From positions 115,513-179,512 of the forward strand of contig JAUHZO010000010.1 of the NCBI GenBank assembly GCA_030425925.1: a stretch of DNA of 64,000 bases, in the 5' to 3' direction. The position numbers and the translations under genes were made by a program. Below, piece after piece: positions 43,268 through 52,173 of this stretch; position 1 is the first letter of the stretch, and each line of letters begins with the position of its first letter. This DNA is from Alphaproteobacteria bacterium (GTDB taxonomy: Bacteria > Pseudomonadota > Alphaproteobacteria > Rhodobacterales > Rhodobacteraceae). Below the pieces are notes generated by a model that saw only the letters and a list, made by a program, of their open reading frames with translations, made no database searches and was not told the DNA's origin.

Positions 43268-44046
43268 GTGGAACTCCCTGTTTTGTCTGGTTTCTGGCTG
43301 TTGGATCGGGCGCCGGGCCGGACGGCCCGGTCTGGTCTTGTGCCGCTTTGGACGACGACATCCTTGGGAATGACGATGGGCGCGATGGCCCAGATCAGCC
43401 GCGCGGGCCGGTCGGTGCGGTTGCGCGCGTTGTGCACGATCTCGGTGGGAAAGCTGAAACTGTCGCCTTCCTGCAAGGTGATGAACTCGTCGCCGATCTG
43501 CAGCTCCAGCGTGCCCTCCAGCACAAGGCCGTGCTGTTCGCCCTCGTGCTGATAGATCGTGTGGCCGGGCCGTTCCGAGTGCGGCTCGTACTCGGCCACG
43601 CCCATCAGCAGACGCCCGGCGATGGAACTGGACAAGAGCGCGTCGCTCAGCCCGATCTGGTCCTTGTCCTCGCGGTAGAGCGTGTTCAGGTCGCGCCGGT
43701 TCTGGCGGCGCACCACAAAGGCGCGTTCCATCGGGCCGCGGCCCGGACGGCGCGCAAAGAACCAGTCGGGCTCGATATCCAGCGCCCCCGCCACCTTGTG
43801 CACCACGTCCAGCGAAGGGTTCGTGGTGCCGCGTTCGATGGCGCTGAGATGGCTGACCGAGATACCGGTCTCTTCGGCCACCTGTTTCAGCGTCAGTTGC
43901 CGCGCCTTGCGCACCTGCCGCATCTCGGAGCCGAGAGAGATCAGCGTCTCGGCCGTCGCGATGCCGTCTGCGGCTGATCCCGATCCCGCCCCGTCCATCG
44001 CGTCCGGCCCTTCGCCCTTGCTGAGTCGTTGGTGGAAGTTTGCCAC
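43264..44046 (-). CDS. XRE-cupin transcriptional regulator
   Basis: 260 residues. A Cro/C1 helix-turn-helix lies at about 38-95 (LGSEMRQVRKARQLTLKQVAEETGISVSHLSAIERGTTNPSLD), and a small-molecule-binding cupin at about 160-235 (TIYQHEGEQHGLVLEGTLELQIGDEFITLQEGDSFSFP, VHNARNRT). This PuuR/SutR-like layout usually senses the pathway substrate. It is the first gene of the minus-strand ABC/hydrolase unit and divergent from the CocE-OYE-MttB set, so it probably controls both. The 25 residues before the HTH are poorly conserved-looking, and the start could be the internal Met17. Confidence 0.88.
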   Translation of the reverse strand: MANFHQRLSKGEGPDAMDGAGSGSAADGIATAETLISLGSEMRQVRKARQLTLKQVAEETGISVSHLSAIERGTTNPSLDVVHKVAGALDIEPDWFFARRPGRGPMERAFVVRRQNRRDLNTLYREDKDQIGLSDALLSSSIAGRLLMGVAEYEPHSERPGHTIYQHEGEQHGLVLEGTLELQIGDEFITLQEGDSFSFPTEIVHNARNRTDRPARLIWAIAPIVIPKDVVVQSGTRPDRAVRPGARSNSQKPDKTGSST

Positions 44047-44146
44047 GAAAATGCGACCTCACAAGATTTTTCTTGCGAAATTCCACAATGTGCCACCATC
44101 ATGATCGCAGAATCGTCTGAGTTTCTGGCGACAAGGCCCTGAAATC
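44047..44146. promoter_or_regulatory. Divergent control region with AT-rich palindrome
   Basis: The 100-bp spacer between the XRE-cupin gene and the plus-strand CocE gene is AT-rich against its surroundings. It has CAAGA-TTTT-TCTTG (44062-44075) and the flanking dyad-like pieces TTGCGAAATTCC and CCACAATGTG. It is the likely operator-promoter region for both directions; this is inferred from position. Confidence 0.45.
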
Positions 44147-46141
44147 ATGAGAGAACCGGAACCGGTCCAAGAGACCGAGCATGTCTGGATCCCGATGCCC
44201 GACGGGGTGCGGCTGTCGGCGCGTATCTGGCGGCCCGTCGCCCCGGCACCGGTGCCCGCGGTGCTGGAATACATCCCCTATCGCAAGCGCGACCTGGTCC
44301 GCGCCCGCGATGCCCGCACCCATCCGTTCCTGGCCGGACAGGGCTATGCCTGCCTGCGGGTCGACATGCGCGGCTCGGGCGACAGCGAGGGCAGCATGCC
44401 CGACATGTATGCCGCGGACGAACTGCACGACGCCCGCCACGTCATCGACTGGATTGCCGCGCAGCCCTGGTGCAGCGGGCGGGTCGGCATGTTCGGCACC
44501 TCGTGGGGCGGCACCGCCAGCCTGCAGGCGGCGGTGGACGCGCCCGGCCCGCTGTGCGCGGTGCTGGCCAATTGCGCCACCATCGACCGGTTCGAGGACG
44601 ACATCCACTGGATGGGCGGCTGCGTGCTGACCGACAGCCTGGAATGGGGGGCCACCCTGCCCGCGATCCTCGCCACACCGCCCGACAGCGCCACGGTGGG
44701 GCCCGGCTGGATGGATCAGTGGCAGGCGCGGCTGGACGCCCTGACCCATCCGCTGGAGCACTGGTTGCAGCACGCCGTCCGCGGACGTTACTGGCGGCAC
44801 GGCTCGGTGCGCTTTGCCGCGGACCGGCTGTCCTGCCCGGTGCTGACCGTCGGTGGCTGGGCCGACCGCTATGCCAACAGCGTGATGCGGCTGGTCGCCG
44901 CCCGTCCCGACATCTGCTGGGGCATTGTCGGCCCCTGGGGGCACCACTATCCCGACCAAGGCGAACCCGGCCCCGCCATGGGCTTTCAGCAACTGGCCCT
45001 GGCCTGGTGGGATCACTGGCTGAGGGGGGATGGCCAGACCGGGCCCGACTGGCCGCGGCTGCGGCTCTGGCGGCGCGAGGCCGACCCGCCGCAGGACCGG
45101 TTGCTGCAGCGCAAGGGCGCCTGGTTCGAGACCGACAGCGCCAGTCCGGGCGCCGGGCTGGCGCTGGACCTGTCGCCCGGGTGCCTGACGGCGCGGCCCG
45201 CCGAGGCCCCGGTCAGCCAGTGCGCCCCGTCAGCGCTTTCGGTGCCCTGCGATCCCCGCCACGGGCAGGCGGCGGGCGATACCGGCTATTTCGGCCGCAT
45301 GGGCGGGTTGCCGCTGGACCAGTCGGACGACGACGCGCGGTGCCTGGGCTTCGAGACCGGGGCGCTGTCCGCTGACACCGATCTGTACGGACATGCCGCG
45401 CTGCGGCTGACCCTGCGGCGCGACGGACCCGAGGGGCAGCTGGTCTGCCGGCTGTGCGACATCACCCCCGAGGGCCGCGCGGTTCTGGTGACGCGTACCG
45501 TGCTGAACCTGGCCCGCGATGCGATGCTCGATGCCGACCGCCCGCACGATCCGGCTCAGCCGCAGCGCCATGTGGTGGACTTTCCCGCCACGCATTACCG
45601 CTTTCGCCGCGGCCACCGAATCCGGCTGAGCCTGGGGGCCAGCTACTGGCCGCTGGTCTGGCCCGCCACACGCCAGGCACCGCTGCACCTGGTGCTGCCG
45701 GGGGCGGTGCTTGACCTGCCCGCCCCCCCGGCCGAAACCCGCCCGCTGCGCGCGCCCCTGCCCCCCGCCCTGGACCTGCCGCGCCAGCGGGACTGGCAGC
45801 CGCTGTCCGACGGTCCGCTCTGCCGCCTGCCGCAGGAGGTGGCGGAGGGCGTGCTGCGCAGCGGCTGGCGGCAACCGCCCTCGGGCGCGCGGTTCGACGG
45901 CATCGGCGTGGCGATCACCAGCGCCATGACCGCCGACTATGCCTGGCCCCTCGCGCCCGGCGCGCAGCCACGCTGCACCATGCAGGCCCGCATCCATCTC
46001 CGCCGCCCTGACGGCAGCGCGCTGGTTACCTCGGCGCTTGCCGCCACGGGCACCGAGGCCGGGCTTGACATCGACGCCACGCTGGACGCCCGCTGGAACG
46101 ACACCGCACTGGCCACACGGCGCTGGCGCTACACGTCCTGA
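44147..46141 (+). CDS. CocE/NonD-family (S15-like) hydrolase, copy 3
   Basis: 664 residues. WIPMPDGVRLSARIWRP, EYIPYRKRDLV and RVDMRGSGDSEG lead to the nucleophile Ser119 in FGTSWGGTAS. VGGWADRYANS and GPWGHHYPDQG supply the other triad regions, and a jelly-roll domain follows with HRIRLSLGASYWPLVWPA. It is clearly related to the two minus-strand copies, but it lacks their IHPDDP segment and is the most divergent in the C-terminal third. No signal peptide is present. It is the first gene of the divergent unit, 22 bases ahead of the flavin oxidoreductase gene. Confidence 0.85.
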   Translation: MREPEPVQETEHVWIPMPDGVRLSARIWRPVAPAPVPAVLEYIPYRKRDLVRARDARTHPFLAGQGYACLRVDMRGSGDSEGSMPDMYAADELHDARHVIDWIAAQPWCSGRVGMFGTSWGGTASLQAAVDAPGPLCAVLANCATIDRFEDDIHWMGGCVLTDSLEWGATLPAILATPPDSATVGPGWMDQWQARLDALTHPLEHWLQHAVRGRYWRHGSVRFAADRLSCPVLTVGGWADRYANSVMRLVAARPDICWGIVGPWGHHYPDQGEPGPAMGFQQLALAWWDHWLRGDGQTGPDWPRLRLWRREADPPQDRLLQRKGAWFETDSASPGAGLALDLSPGCLTARPAEAPVSQCAPSALSVPCDPRHGQAAGDTGYFGRMGGLPLDQSDDDARCLGFETGALSADTDLYGHAALRLTLRRDGPEGQLVCRLCDITPEGRAVLVTRTVLNLARDAMLDADRPHDPAQPQRHVVDFPATHYRFRRGHRIRLSLGASYWPLVWPATRQAPLHLVLPGAVLDLPAPPAETRPLRAPLPPALDLPRQRDWQPLSDGPLCRLPQEVAEGVLRSGWRQPPSGARFDGIGVAITSAMTADYAWPLAPGAQPRCTMQARIHLRRPDGSALVTSALAATGTEAGLDIDATLDARWNDTALATRRWRYTS

Positions 46142-46163
46142 TCCCGCCCCGAGGAAAGCCCCG

Positions 46164-48209
46164 ATGTCCCGCGATCCCCTGCTCCAGCCCTACCAGCTCC
46201 GGCATCTGACCCTGAAGAACCGGATCATGACCACCAGCCATGAACCGGCCTATCCCGAAGACGGCATGCCCAAGGCGCGCTACCGCGCCTATCACGAGAC
46301 CCGCGCCGCCGCCGGCGTGGCGCTGACCATGACCGCCGGGTCGGCCACCGTGTCGCGTGACAGCCCGCCGGTGTTCAACAACATCCTGGCCTATCGCGAC
46401 GAGGTGGTGCCCTGGATCCGCGAACTGACCGATGCCTGCCACGGCCATGGCTGCGCGGTGATGATCCAGCTGACGCATCTGGGCCGCCGCACCGGCTGGA
46501 ACAAGGGCGACTGGCTGCCCTCGGTGTCCTCGTCGCGGCATCGCGAACCGGCGCACCGCGCCTTTCCCAAGCGCGCCGAGGACTGGGACATCGCCCGCAT
46601 CATCGAGGATTTTGCCGATGCCGCCGAACGCATGCAGGCGGGCGGCATGGACGGGATCGAACTGCAGGCCTACGGCCACCTGATCGACCAGTTCTGGTCG
46701 CCCCTCAGCAACGATCTGACCGGGCCGTACGGGGCCGACACGCTGGAGAACCGGCTGCGCTTTCCGCTCGACGTGCTGGCCGCGATCCGCAAGCGGGTGG
46801 GCGACGGCTTCATCGTGGGCCTGCGCTATACCGCCGACGAGGCGCAGCGCGGCGGCATCACCGAGGCCGAGGGGATCGAGATCTCGCGGCGGCTGGCCGC
46901 CACCGGTCAGGTGGATTTCCTCAACGTGATCCGTGGCCGCATCCACACCGATCCGGCCATGACCGACGTGATCCCGGTCCAGGGGATGCAAAGCGCGCCG
47001 CATCTGGATTTCGCCGGGCGGGTGCGACAGGCCACCGGGATGCCCACCTTTCACGCCGCGCGCATCCCCGATGTCGCCACCGCGCGCCATGCCGTGCAGG
47101 CGGGGCTGCTGGACATGGTGGGCATGACCCGCGCCCACATGGCCGATCCGCATATCGTGCGCAAGATCACCGAGGGGCGCGAGGCCGATATCCGCCCCTG
47201 CGTCGGGGCCACCTATTGTCTGGACCGCATCTATCAGGCCGGCGAGGCGCTGTGCATCCACAACCCGGCCACCGGGCGGGAACTGACGATGCCGCATGTC
47301 ATCGCGCCCGCCAGCCGGGCGCGCAAGGTGGTGGTGGTGGGCGCCGGGCCCGGCGGGCTCGAGGCCGCACGGGTCGCGGCCCTGCGCGGGCATGACGTCA
47401 CGGTGTTCGAGGCCCAGCCCGATCCCGGCGGACAGGTCCGCCTGACCGCACAGGACCCGCGGCGGCGCGAGATGATCGGCATCATCGACTGGCGCATGGC
47501 GCAATGCGCCGCGCGGGACGTGACCTTTCACTTCAACACCTACGCCGAACCCGAAGACGTCCACGCCTGCGTGCCCGACATCGTCATCATCGCCACCGGA
47601 GGCCTGCCCAACACCGAACTGTTCGAAACCGGACAGGAAGCGCGCCACGTGGTGACCAGCTGGGATCTGATCGCAGGCGATGTGGCCCCCGCCGGGCATG
47701 TGCTGATCTATGACGAGGCCGGCGATCACCCCGCGTTGCAGGCCGCCGAGGTCGCCGCGCGCGCCGGGGCGCGGGTCGAGATCATGACGCCGGACCGGAC
47801 CTTTGCGCCAGAGGTCATGGGCATGAACCTGGTGCCCTACATGCGCGCGTTGCAGGACCGCGACGTGACCTTCACCGTCGCCCGCCGCCTGCTGGACGTC
47901 GCACAGGATGGCAACGCGCTGCGCGCCACCATCGGCACCGATTACAGCGCCCACACCAGCACCGCCCGGTATGACCAGATCGTGGTCAATTACGGCACCA
48001 TGCCGCTGGACGACCTCTATTTCGCGCTCAAGCCCCTCAGCCGCAATCTGGGCGCCGTCGACCATGACGCGCTGCGCGACGGTCGCCCGCAAGCGCTGGC
48101 GGCACATCCCGACGGTGCCTTTCAGCTGTTCCGCATCGGCGATGCGGTGTCGGCGCGCAACACCCACGCGGCGATCTACGACGCGTTGCGGCTGCTCAAG
48201 GATCTGTGA
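46164..48209 (+). CDS. NADH:flavin oxidoreductase, N-methylproline/trimethylamine demethylase type
   Basis: 681 residues. The first 370 form an old-yellow-enzyme FMN barrel: LKNRIMTTSHEPAYPEDGMP, MIQLTHLGRRTGWNKGDWLPSVSSS, GMDGIELQAYGHLIDQFWSPLSNDLTGPYGADTLENR. A Cys-rich segment, RPCVGATYCLDRIYQAGEALC, follows, then an FAD/NAD Rossmann part starting VVVVGAGPGGLEAARVAALRGHDV. This is the layout of trimethylamine dehydrogenase, dienoyl-CoA reductase and stachydrine-type demethylases. The Fe-S motif has three Cys where trimethylamine dehydrogenase has four. CVGATYC as I recall is typical of the N-methylproline demethylase branch. A hydrolase before it and MttB after it point to N-demethylation. 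Confidence 0.8.
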   Translation: MSRDPLLQPYQLRHLTLKNRIMTTSHEPAYPEDGMPKARYRAYHETRAAAGVALTMTAGSATVSRDSPPVFNNILAYRDEVVPWIRELTDACHGHGCAVMIQLTHLGRRTGWNKGDWLPSVSSSRHREPAHRAFPKRAEDWDIARIIEDFADAAERMQAGGMDGIELQAYGHLIDQFWSPLSNDLTGPYGADTLENRLRFPLDVLAAIRKRVGDGFIVGLRYTADEAQRGGITEAEGIEISRRLAATGQVDFLNVIRGRIHTDPAMTDVIPVQGMQSAPHLDFAGRVRQATGMPTFHAARIPDVATARHAVQAGLLDMVGMTRAHMADPHIVRKITEGREADIRPCVGATYCLDRIYQAGEALCIHNPATGRELTMPHVIAPASRARKVVVVGAGPGGLEAARVAALRGHDVTVFEAQPDPGGQVRLTAQDPRRREMIGIIDWRMAQCAARDVTFHFNTYAEPEDVHACVPDIVIIATGGLPNTELFETGQEARHVVTSWDLIAGDVAPAGHVLIYDEAGDHPALQAAEVAARAGARVEIMTPDRTFAPEVMGMNLVPYMRALQDRDVTFTVARRLLDVAQDGNALRATIGTDYSAHTSTARYDQIVVNYGTMPLDDLYFALKPLSRNLGAVDHDALRDGRPQALAAHPDGAFQLFRIGDAVSARNTHAAIYDALRLLKDL

Positions 48210-48253
48210 CAGGCTGGCGCCGCACAGCAAGGCAGGACGCGAAAGGACAGGAC

Positions 48254-48997
48254 ATGAAGATCGGCATTCTGGGACTGGGCACCATCGCCTCTTGCGTGGC
48301 GCAGGATCTGGCGCGACAGGGGCACGAAATGCGGGTGACCGAACGCTCGGCCGCGCGGTCTGCCGCGCTGACCCGGGCGTTCGCCAATGTCGAACAGGCC
48401 CCGCCCGCCCGGGTGATCGAGGGGCGCGACGTGGTCTTTCTGGGCATGACGGGGGCCGCGGCCGAGGCGGCGCTGACCCCGCTCGACTTCGCCTCGGGCC
48501 AGCACGTGGTGTCCTTCATGGGCGATATCGACACCGCCACGCTGCGCCGCCTGATCGCTCCGGCCACGCTGGTCGCCGTGATGATCCCGTTTCCCTGGAT
48601 GGCCACCAGCCGCGCGCCCGCGCTGGTGCTGCCGCAGACCGACCTGCTGGAGACGCTGTTTGCCGAGCGCCACGATCTGATCGCCCTGCCGGACGAGGCG
48701 GCGCTGCGCCAGTTCCTGACCGCGCAGGCCGTGCTCTCGCCCGCGCTGAAACTGGTGGCGACGGCCTCGGACTGGCTGGGCACACGCACCGGTGCCCCCC
48801 GGGACGCCGAGCGGTTTCTGCGGCTCTTGGTGGGCAGCGCGCTGATGGCCGGCAAGGACGCGCCGGACCAGGGGCTTGCGGACCTGCTGGAGGCGTTGAA
48901 CACCGAGGGCGGCTACAACCGGCGCCTGCGCCGGCACCTGGAAGAGGCGGGCAGCTTTGCCGCGCTGGAGGACGGGCTGAACAGGCTGGGCGACTGA
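48254..48997 (+). CDS. ProC-like NAD(P)-binding oxidoreductase
   Basis: 247 residues from ATG 48254 after AAAGGACAGGAC. The N-terminal Rossmann loop MKIGILGLGTIASCVAQDLARQGHEMRVTERS and the F420/ProC-type layout (VVFLGMTGAAAEAAL, HVVSFMGDIDTATLRRLI, VAVMIPFPWMA) match the pyrroline-5-carboxylate reductase superfamily. It then has a helical C-domain with GSALMAGKDAPDQGLADLLEALNTEGGYN. The invariant features of true ProC are not all visible, so the substrate may be another imine or ketone. It lies 44 bases after the demethylase-like gene and may process its product. Confidence 0.7.
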   Translation: MKIGILGLGTIASCVAQDLARQGHEMRVTERSAARSAALTRAFANVEQAPPARVIEGRDVVFLGMTGAAAEAALTPLDFASGQHVVSFMGDIDTATLRRLIAPATLVAVMIPFPWMATSRAPALVLPQTDLLETLFAERHDLIALPDEAALRQFLTAQAVLSPALKLVATASDWLGTRTGAPRDAERFLRLLVGSALMAGKDAPDQGLADLLEALNTEGGYNRRLRRHLEEAGSFAALEDGLNRLGD

Positions 48998-49112
48998 CGC
49001 GCATTCCGGGCAACGCGACCGGCGATGTCGTTTCCTGCAAGCATCTTTCGCAAACCTGCCGGTGCGCGCGGCGGATCCCCGGCAGATTGCACGCATCGAA
49101 GGAGACATCGCC

Positions 49113-50669
49113 ATGCCCGCACTCACAGCCAAGCCCAGAGGCCGGTCCGGTGGCCGTACCGCGCGCCGCAGCCTGCGCAGCCGCCGCAGCGACGACATGC
49201 TGGCCAGTCTGACCAACACCCTGCCATTCTGCGAGGTCATGGACGGCACGCAGGTGGCGCGGATCGACGCCGCCTCGATGGACATTCTGGAAAATGTCGG
49301 TGTCGTGTTCCGCGACCCCGTGGCGCTGGAAGACTGGCGGCGCGCCGGGGCAAAGGTGGTGGGCGAAAAGGTGTATCTTGACCGCGGTCTGGTGCGCGCG
49401 CTGATCGCCACTGTCCCGGCGGACATCACCCTGCACGCCCGCAACCCGGCGCGGACGGTCAGCCTGGGCGGGCGGCAGGCGATCTTTGTGCCGATGACCG
49501 GCGCGCCCTATCTGCGCGATCTCGACGATCTGCGCCGCACCCCCACGCTGGACGATCTGGCGATGTTCCACAAGCTGAGCCACATGTGCCCCGCGCTGCA
49601 TTCCTCGGCGCATCACATCATCGAGCCCTGCGACCACCCGATCAGCCAGCGCCACCTGCGCATCACCTATTCGTCGATGAAGCATTCGGACAAGACGTTC
49701 ATGGGCATGACCACCAGCCCCAGGAACGCCGAAGACGTGATGGAGATGTGCGCGATCCTGTTCGGTGCCGATTTCATGGAAACCCACCCGGTGGCGACCG
49801 GCAATTGCAACGGCAATTCCCCGCTGGTCTGGGACGAGACCATGCTGGGTGCCATGCGGGCCTTCTGCCGCCGCAACCAGCCGGTGCTGTGCTCTCCGTT
49901 CGTGCTGGGCGGGGCCAACACCCCTGCCAACGTGCCCGCCACGGTGGCACAGCTGAATGCCGAGGCGCTGAGCGCGCTGGCCTATACCCAGGTGATCCGC
50001 AAGGGCTGTCCGGCGATCTATGGCCACTACCTGTCGACGGTGTCGATGAGATCCGGTGCGCCCATGGCCGGCACGCCGGAAATCAGCCTGATGAACTTCA
50101 TGATCGGGCAGATGGCCCGGTTCTACGACGTGCCCTGGCGCACCTCGAACACGCTGGGCGGGGCCAAGACGCTGGACGCCCAGGCGGGCTATGAAAGCGC
50201 CACGACGCTGTCGGCGGTGATGCATTCCGGGGCCAACTACATCTGGCATTCGGCAGGCTGGAACGAGGCGGGGATGCATTGTTCGGTGGCCAAGTTCGTG
50301 GTGGATGCCGAACAATGCGCCATGGCGTACCGCATGGCGCAGGGGCCGCAATGGGACGCGTTCGAGGACGCGCTGGCCGCGATCCCCGATATCGGCCCCG
50401 GCGGGCATTACCTGGGCCATCCCCACACCCAGGACAACTTCCAGACCGCCTATTTCATGCCCGAACTGTTCGACAACAACTCCATCGAACAATGGACCGC
50501 CGACGGCGCGCGCGACACCACGGCCCGCGGGCTGGCCCATGCCCGCGCGCTGCTGGCCGCCTACGAGGCACCGCCGCTGGATCCGGGGGTGGACGAGGCG
50601 CTGCTGGACTACATCGCCCGGCGCGAGCGCGAGATCCCCGCGGCGGACGCACTGAACCAGAGCTTCTGA
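49113..50669 (+). CDS. MttB-family (non-pyrrolysine) methyltransferase
   Basis: 518 residues from ATG 49113 after AAGGAGACATCGCC. It matches the trimethylamine methyltransferase/MttB superfamily: ASMDILENVGVVFRDPVALEDWRRAGAKV, HIIEPCDHPISQRHLRITYSSMKHSDKTFMGM, NGNSPLVWDETMLGAMRAFCRRNQPVLCSPFVLGGANTPAN and GGHYLGHPHTQDNFQTAYF. There is no in-frame amber codon, so it is of the MtgB-like group. Characterised members demethylate glycine betaine, proline betaine or carnitine and pass the methyl to a corrinoid protein. No corrinoid-protein gene is in the window. Residues 1-45 are basic and not part of the barrel. Confidence 0.88.
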   Translation: MPALTAKPRGRSGGRTARRSLRSRRSDDMLASLTNTLPFCEVMDGTQVARIDAASMDILENVGVVFRDPVALEDWRRAGAKVVGEKVYLDRGLVRALIATVPADITLHARNPARTVSLGGRQAIFVPMTGAPYLRDLDDLRRTPTLDDLAMFHKLSHMCPALHSSAHHIIEPCDHPISQRHLRITYSSMKHSDKTFMGMTTSPRNAEDVMEMCAILFGADFMETHPVATGNCNGNSPLVWDETMLGAMRAFCRRNQPVLCSPFVLGGANTPANVPATVAQLNAEALSALAYTQVIRKGCPAIYGHYLSTVSMRSGAPMAGTPEISLMNFMIGQMARFYDVPWRTSNTLGGAKTLDAQAGYESATTLSAVMHSGANYIWHSAGWNEAGMHCSVAKFVVDAEQCAMAYRMAQGPQWDAFEDALAAIPDIGPGGHYLGHPHTQDNFQTAYFMPELFDNNSIEQWTADGARDTTARGLAHARALLAAYEAPPLDPGVDEALLDYIARREREIPAADALNQSF

Positions 50670-50682
50670 GGCGCGGCCTGCC

Positions 50683-52173
50683 CTATCCCGCCTGCGTGTC
50701 CGGCCGCATGGTGGACCGGACAATCGCCACGATGGCCAGCACCGTCGCCGCCCAGAAGAACCAGGTGATCGGCCCGCGGGCCAGGATCGACAGGTCGCTG
50801 CCCGACATCAGCATGGACTGGCGGAAATTGTCCTCCAGCAGCGGGCCCAGGATGAAGGCGATCAGGAACGGCGCGGCGGGGATCTCGGCGCGCATCATCA
50901 GATAGCCCAGCCAGCCCATGGCGAACATCACCGCCACGTCGAAGATGTTGTTGTTGACGGCAAAGACGCCGAAGACGCACAGCACCAGCACTGCGGGCAT
51001 CAGGATACGGCGGGGAATGTCGGCGACGTATTTGAAGCCGCGGATCGCCACCGTCCCGACGATCAGCAGAAAGACCGAACTGACCACCAGCCCGATCAGC
51101 AGCCCATAGATCAGGTCCACGTTCAGCACGAACATCATCGGCCCCGGCTGCAGCCCGTGGATCATGAACGCGCCGATGATGATCGCCGTGATCACGTCGC
51201 CGGGCACGCCAAGCGCCAGAAGCGGGATCAGCGTGGCCCCGGCAACGCCGTTGTTGCCCGCTTCGCTGGCCGCAACGCCCTCGATCTCGCCCTTGCCGAA
51301 ATTGGCCCGGTTCTTGGAGGTGCGCCGCGCCTCGGAATAGCTGAGAAACGCCGCCGGGGCCGCGCCGATGCCGGGGATGGAGCCGAGGAAGACACCGATC
51401 ATCGAACCGCGCAGGATGGTCTTGAGGCTGCGGCGGTAGTCGTCAAAGCTGACCCAGGTCTTGCCCAGCGACCGCGCCTTGCCCAGATGGGCGGTGGGAT
51501 GGGCGGCCATGGCGATGATCTCGGGCACCGCGAACAGCCCGATCAGCACGGCGATGAAGTTCAGCCCGCCCATGAGGTTCGGATCGCCAAAGGTGAACCG
51601 GTTGGTGCCATAAACCAGGTCAAGCCCCACCGTCGCCAGCAACAGCCCCAGGATCGCCGACAGCGCGCCGCGCAGCAGGCTGTTGCCGGACACGCCGGCG
51701 ATGATCGTCAGCGAGAACAGGATCAGGGTGAAGAATTCCGGCGGGCCGAATTTCAGCGCGAAGGAGGCCAGCCAGCCGGCGAACAGGATCAGCGACAGGT
51801 TCGACACCAGGTCGGCGGTGCAGGAGGCCCAGAGCGCCATGCCCAGGGCACGCCCGGATTCGCCGCGTTCGGCCATCGGATAGCCGTCGAGAATGGTGGC
51901 CGACGAGGCCGGGGTGCCCGGCGTCTTGATCAGGATTGCCGGGATGCAGCCGCCAAAGATGCCGCCCTTGTAGACACCCAAAAGCAGCAGGATGCCGTTG
52001 ATCGGCGACATCGCAAAGGTAAAGGGCAGTGTCAGCGCCACCGCCATGGTGGCCGACAGCCCAGGGATCGCCCCGCCGATCACCCCGATCACGATGCCGA
52101 TGAAGAGGCTGGCAAAGGCCTCGACATTGCCGACAAGGGAAAGCCCCAGCAGAACGCTGTCGATAAAGCTCAC
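50683..52173 (-). CDS. Tripartite tricarboxylate transporter, TctA-family permease
   Basis: 496 residues, strongly hydrophobic with about 10-12 helices. Family motifs are IGVIGGAIPGLSATMAVALTLPFTFAMSP, GVYKGGIFGGCIPAILIKTPGTPASSATILDGYPMA, GSIPGIGAAPAAFLSYSEARRTSK and SEAGNNGVAGATLIPLLALGVPGDVITA. It forms the channel of a TTT system for organic acids. The ATG overlaps the TctB-type gene stop (ATGA). It is convergent with the MttB gene, 13 bases apart. The substrate is unknown. Confidence 0.94.
   Translation of the reverse strand: MSFIDSVLLGLSLVGNVEAFASLFIGIVIGVIGGAIPGLSATMAVALTLPFTFAMSPINGILLLLGVYKGGIFGGCIPAILIKTPGTPASSATILDGYPMAERGESGRALGMALWASCTADLVSNLSLILFAGWLASFALKFGPPEFFTLILFSLTIIAGVSGNSLLRGALSAILGLLLATVGLDLVYGTNRFTFGDPNLMGGLNFIAVLIGLFAVPEIIAMAAHPTAHLGKARSLGKTWVSFDDYRRSLKTILRGSMIGVFLGSIPGIGAAPAAFLSYSEARRTSKNRANFGKGEIEGVAASEAGNNGVAGATLIPLLALGVPGDVITAIIIGAFMIHGLQPGPMMFVLNVDLIYGLLIGLVVSSVFLLIVGTVAIRGFKYVADIPRRILMPAVLVLCVFGVFAVNNNIFDVAVMFAMGWLGYLMMRAEIPAAPFLIAFILGPLLEDNFRQSMLMSGSDLSILARGPITWFFWAATVLAIVAIVRSTMRPDTQAG

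Noticed and set aside
49113..50669. Pyrrolysine-type trimethylamine methyltransferase
   Set aside because: The frame runs full length without an internal TAG, so it belongs to the non-pyrrolysine MttB relatives.
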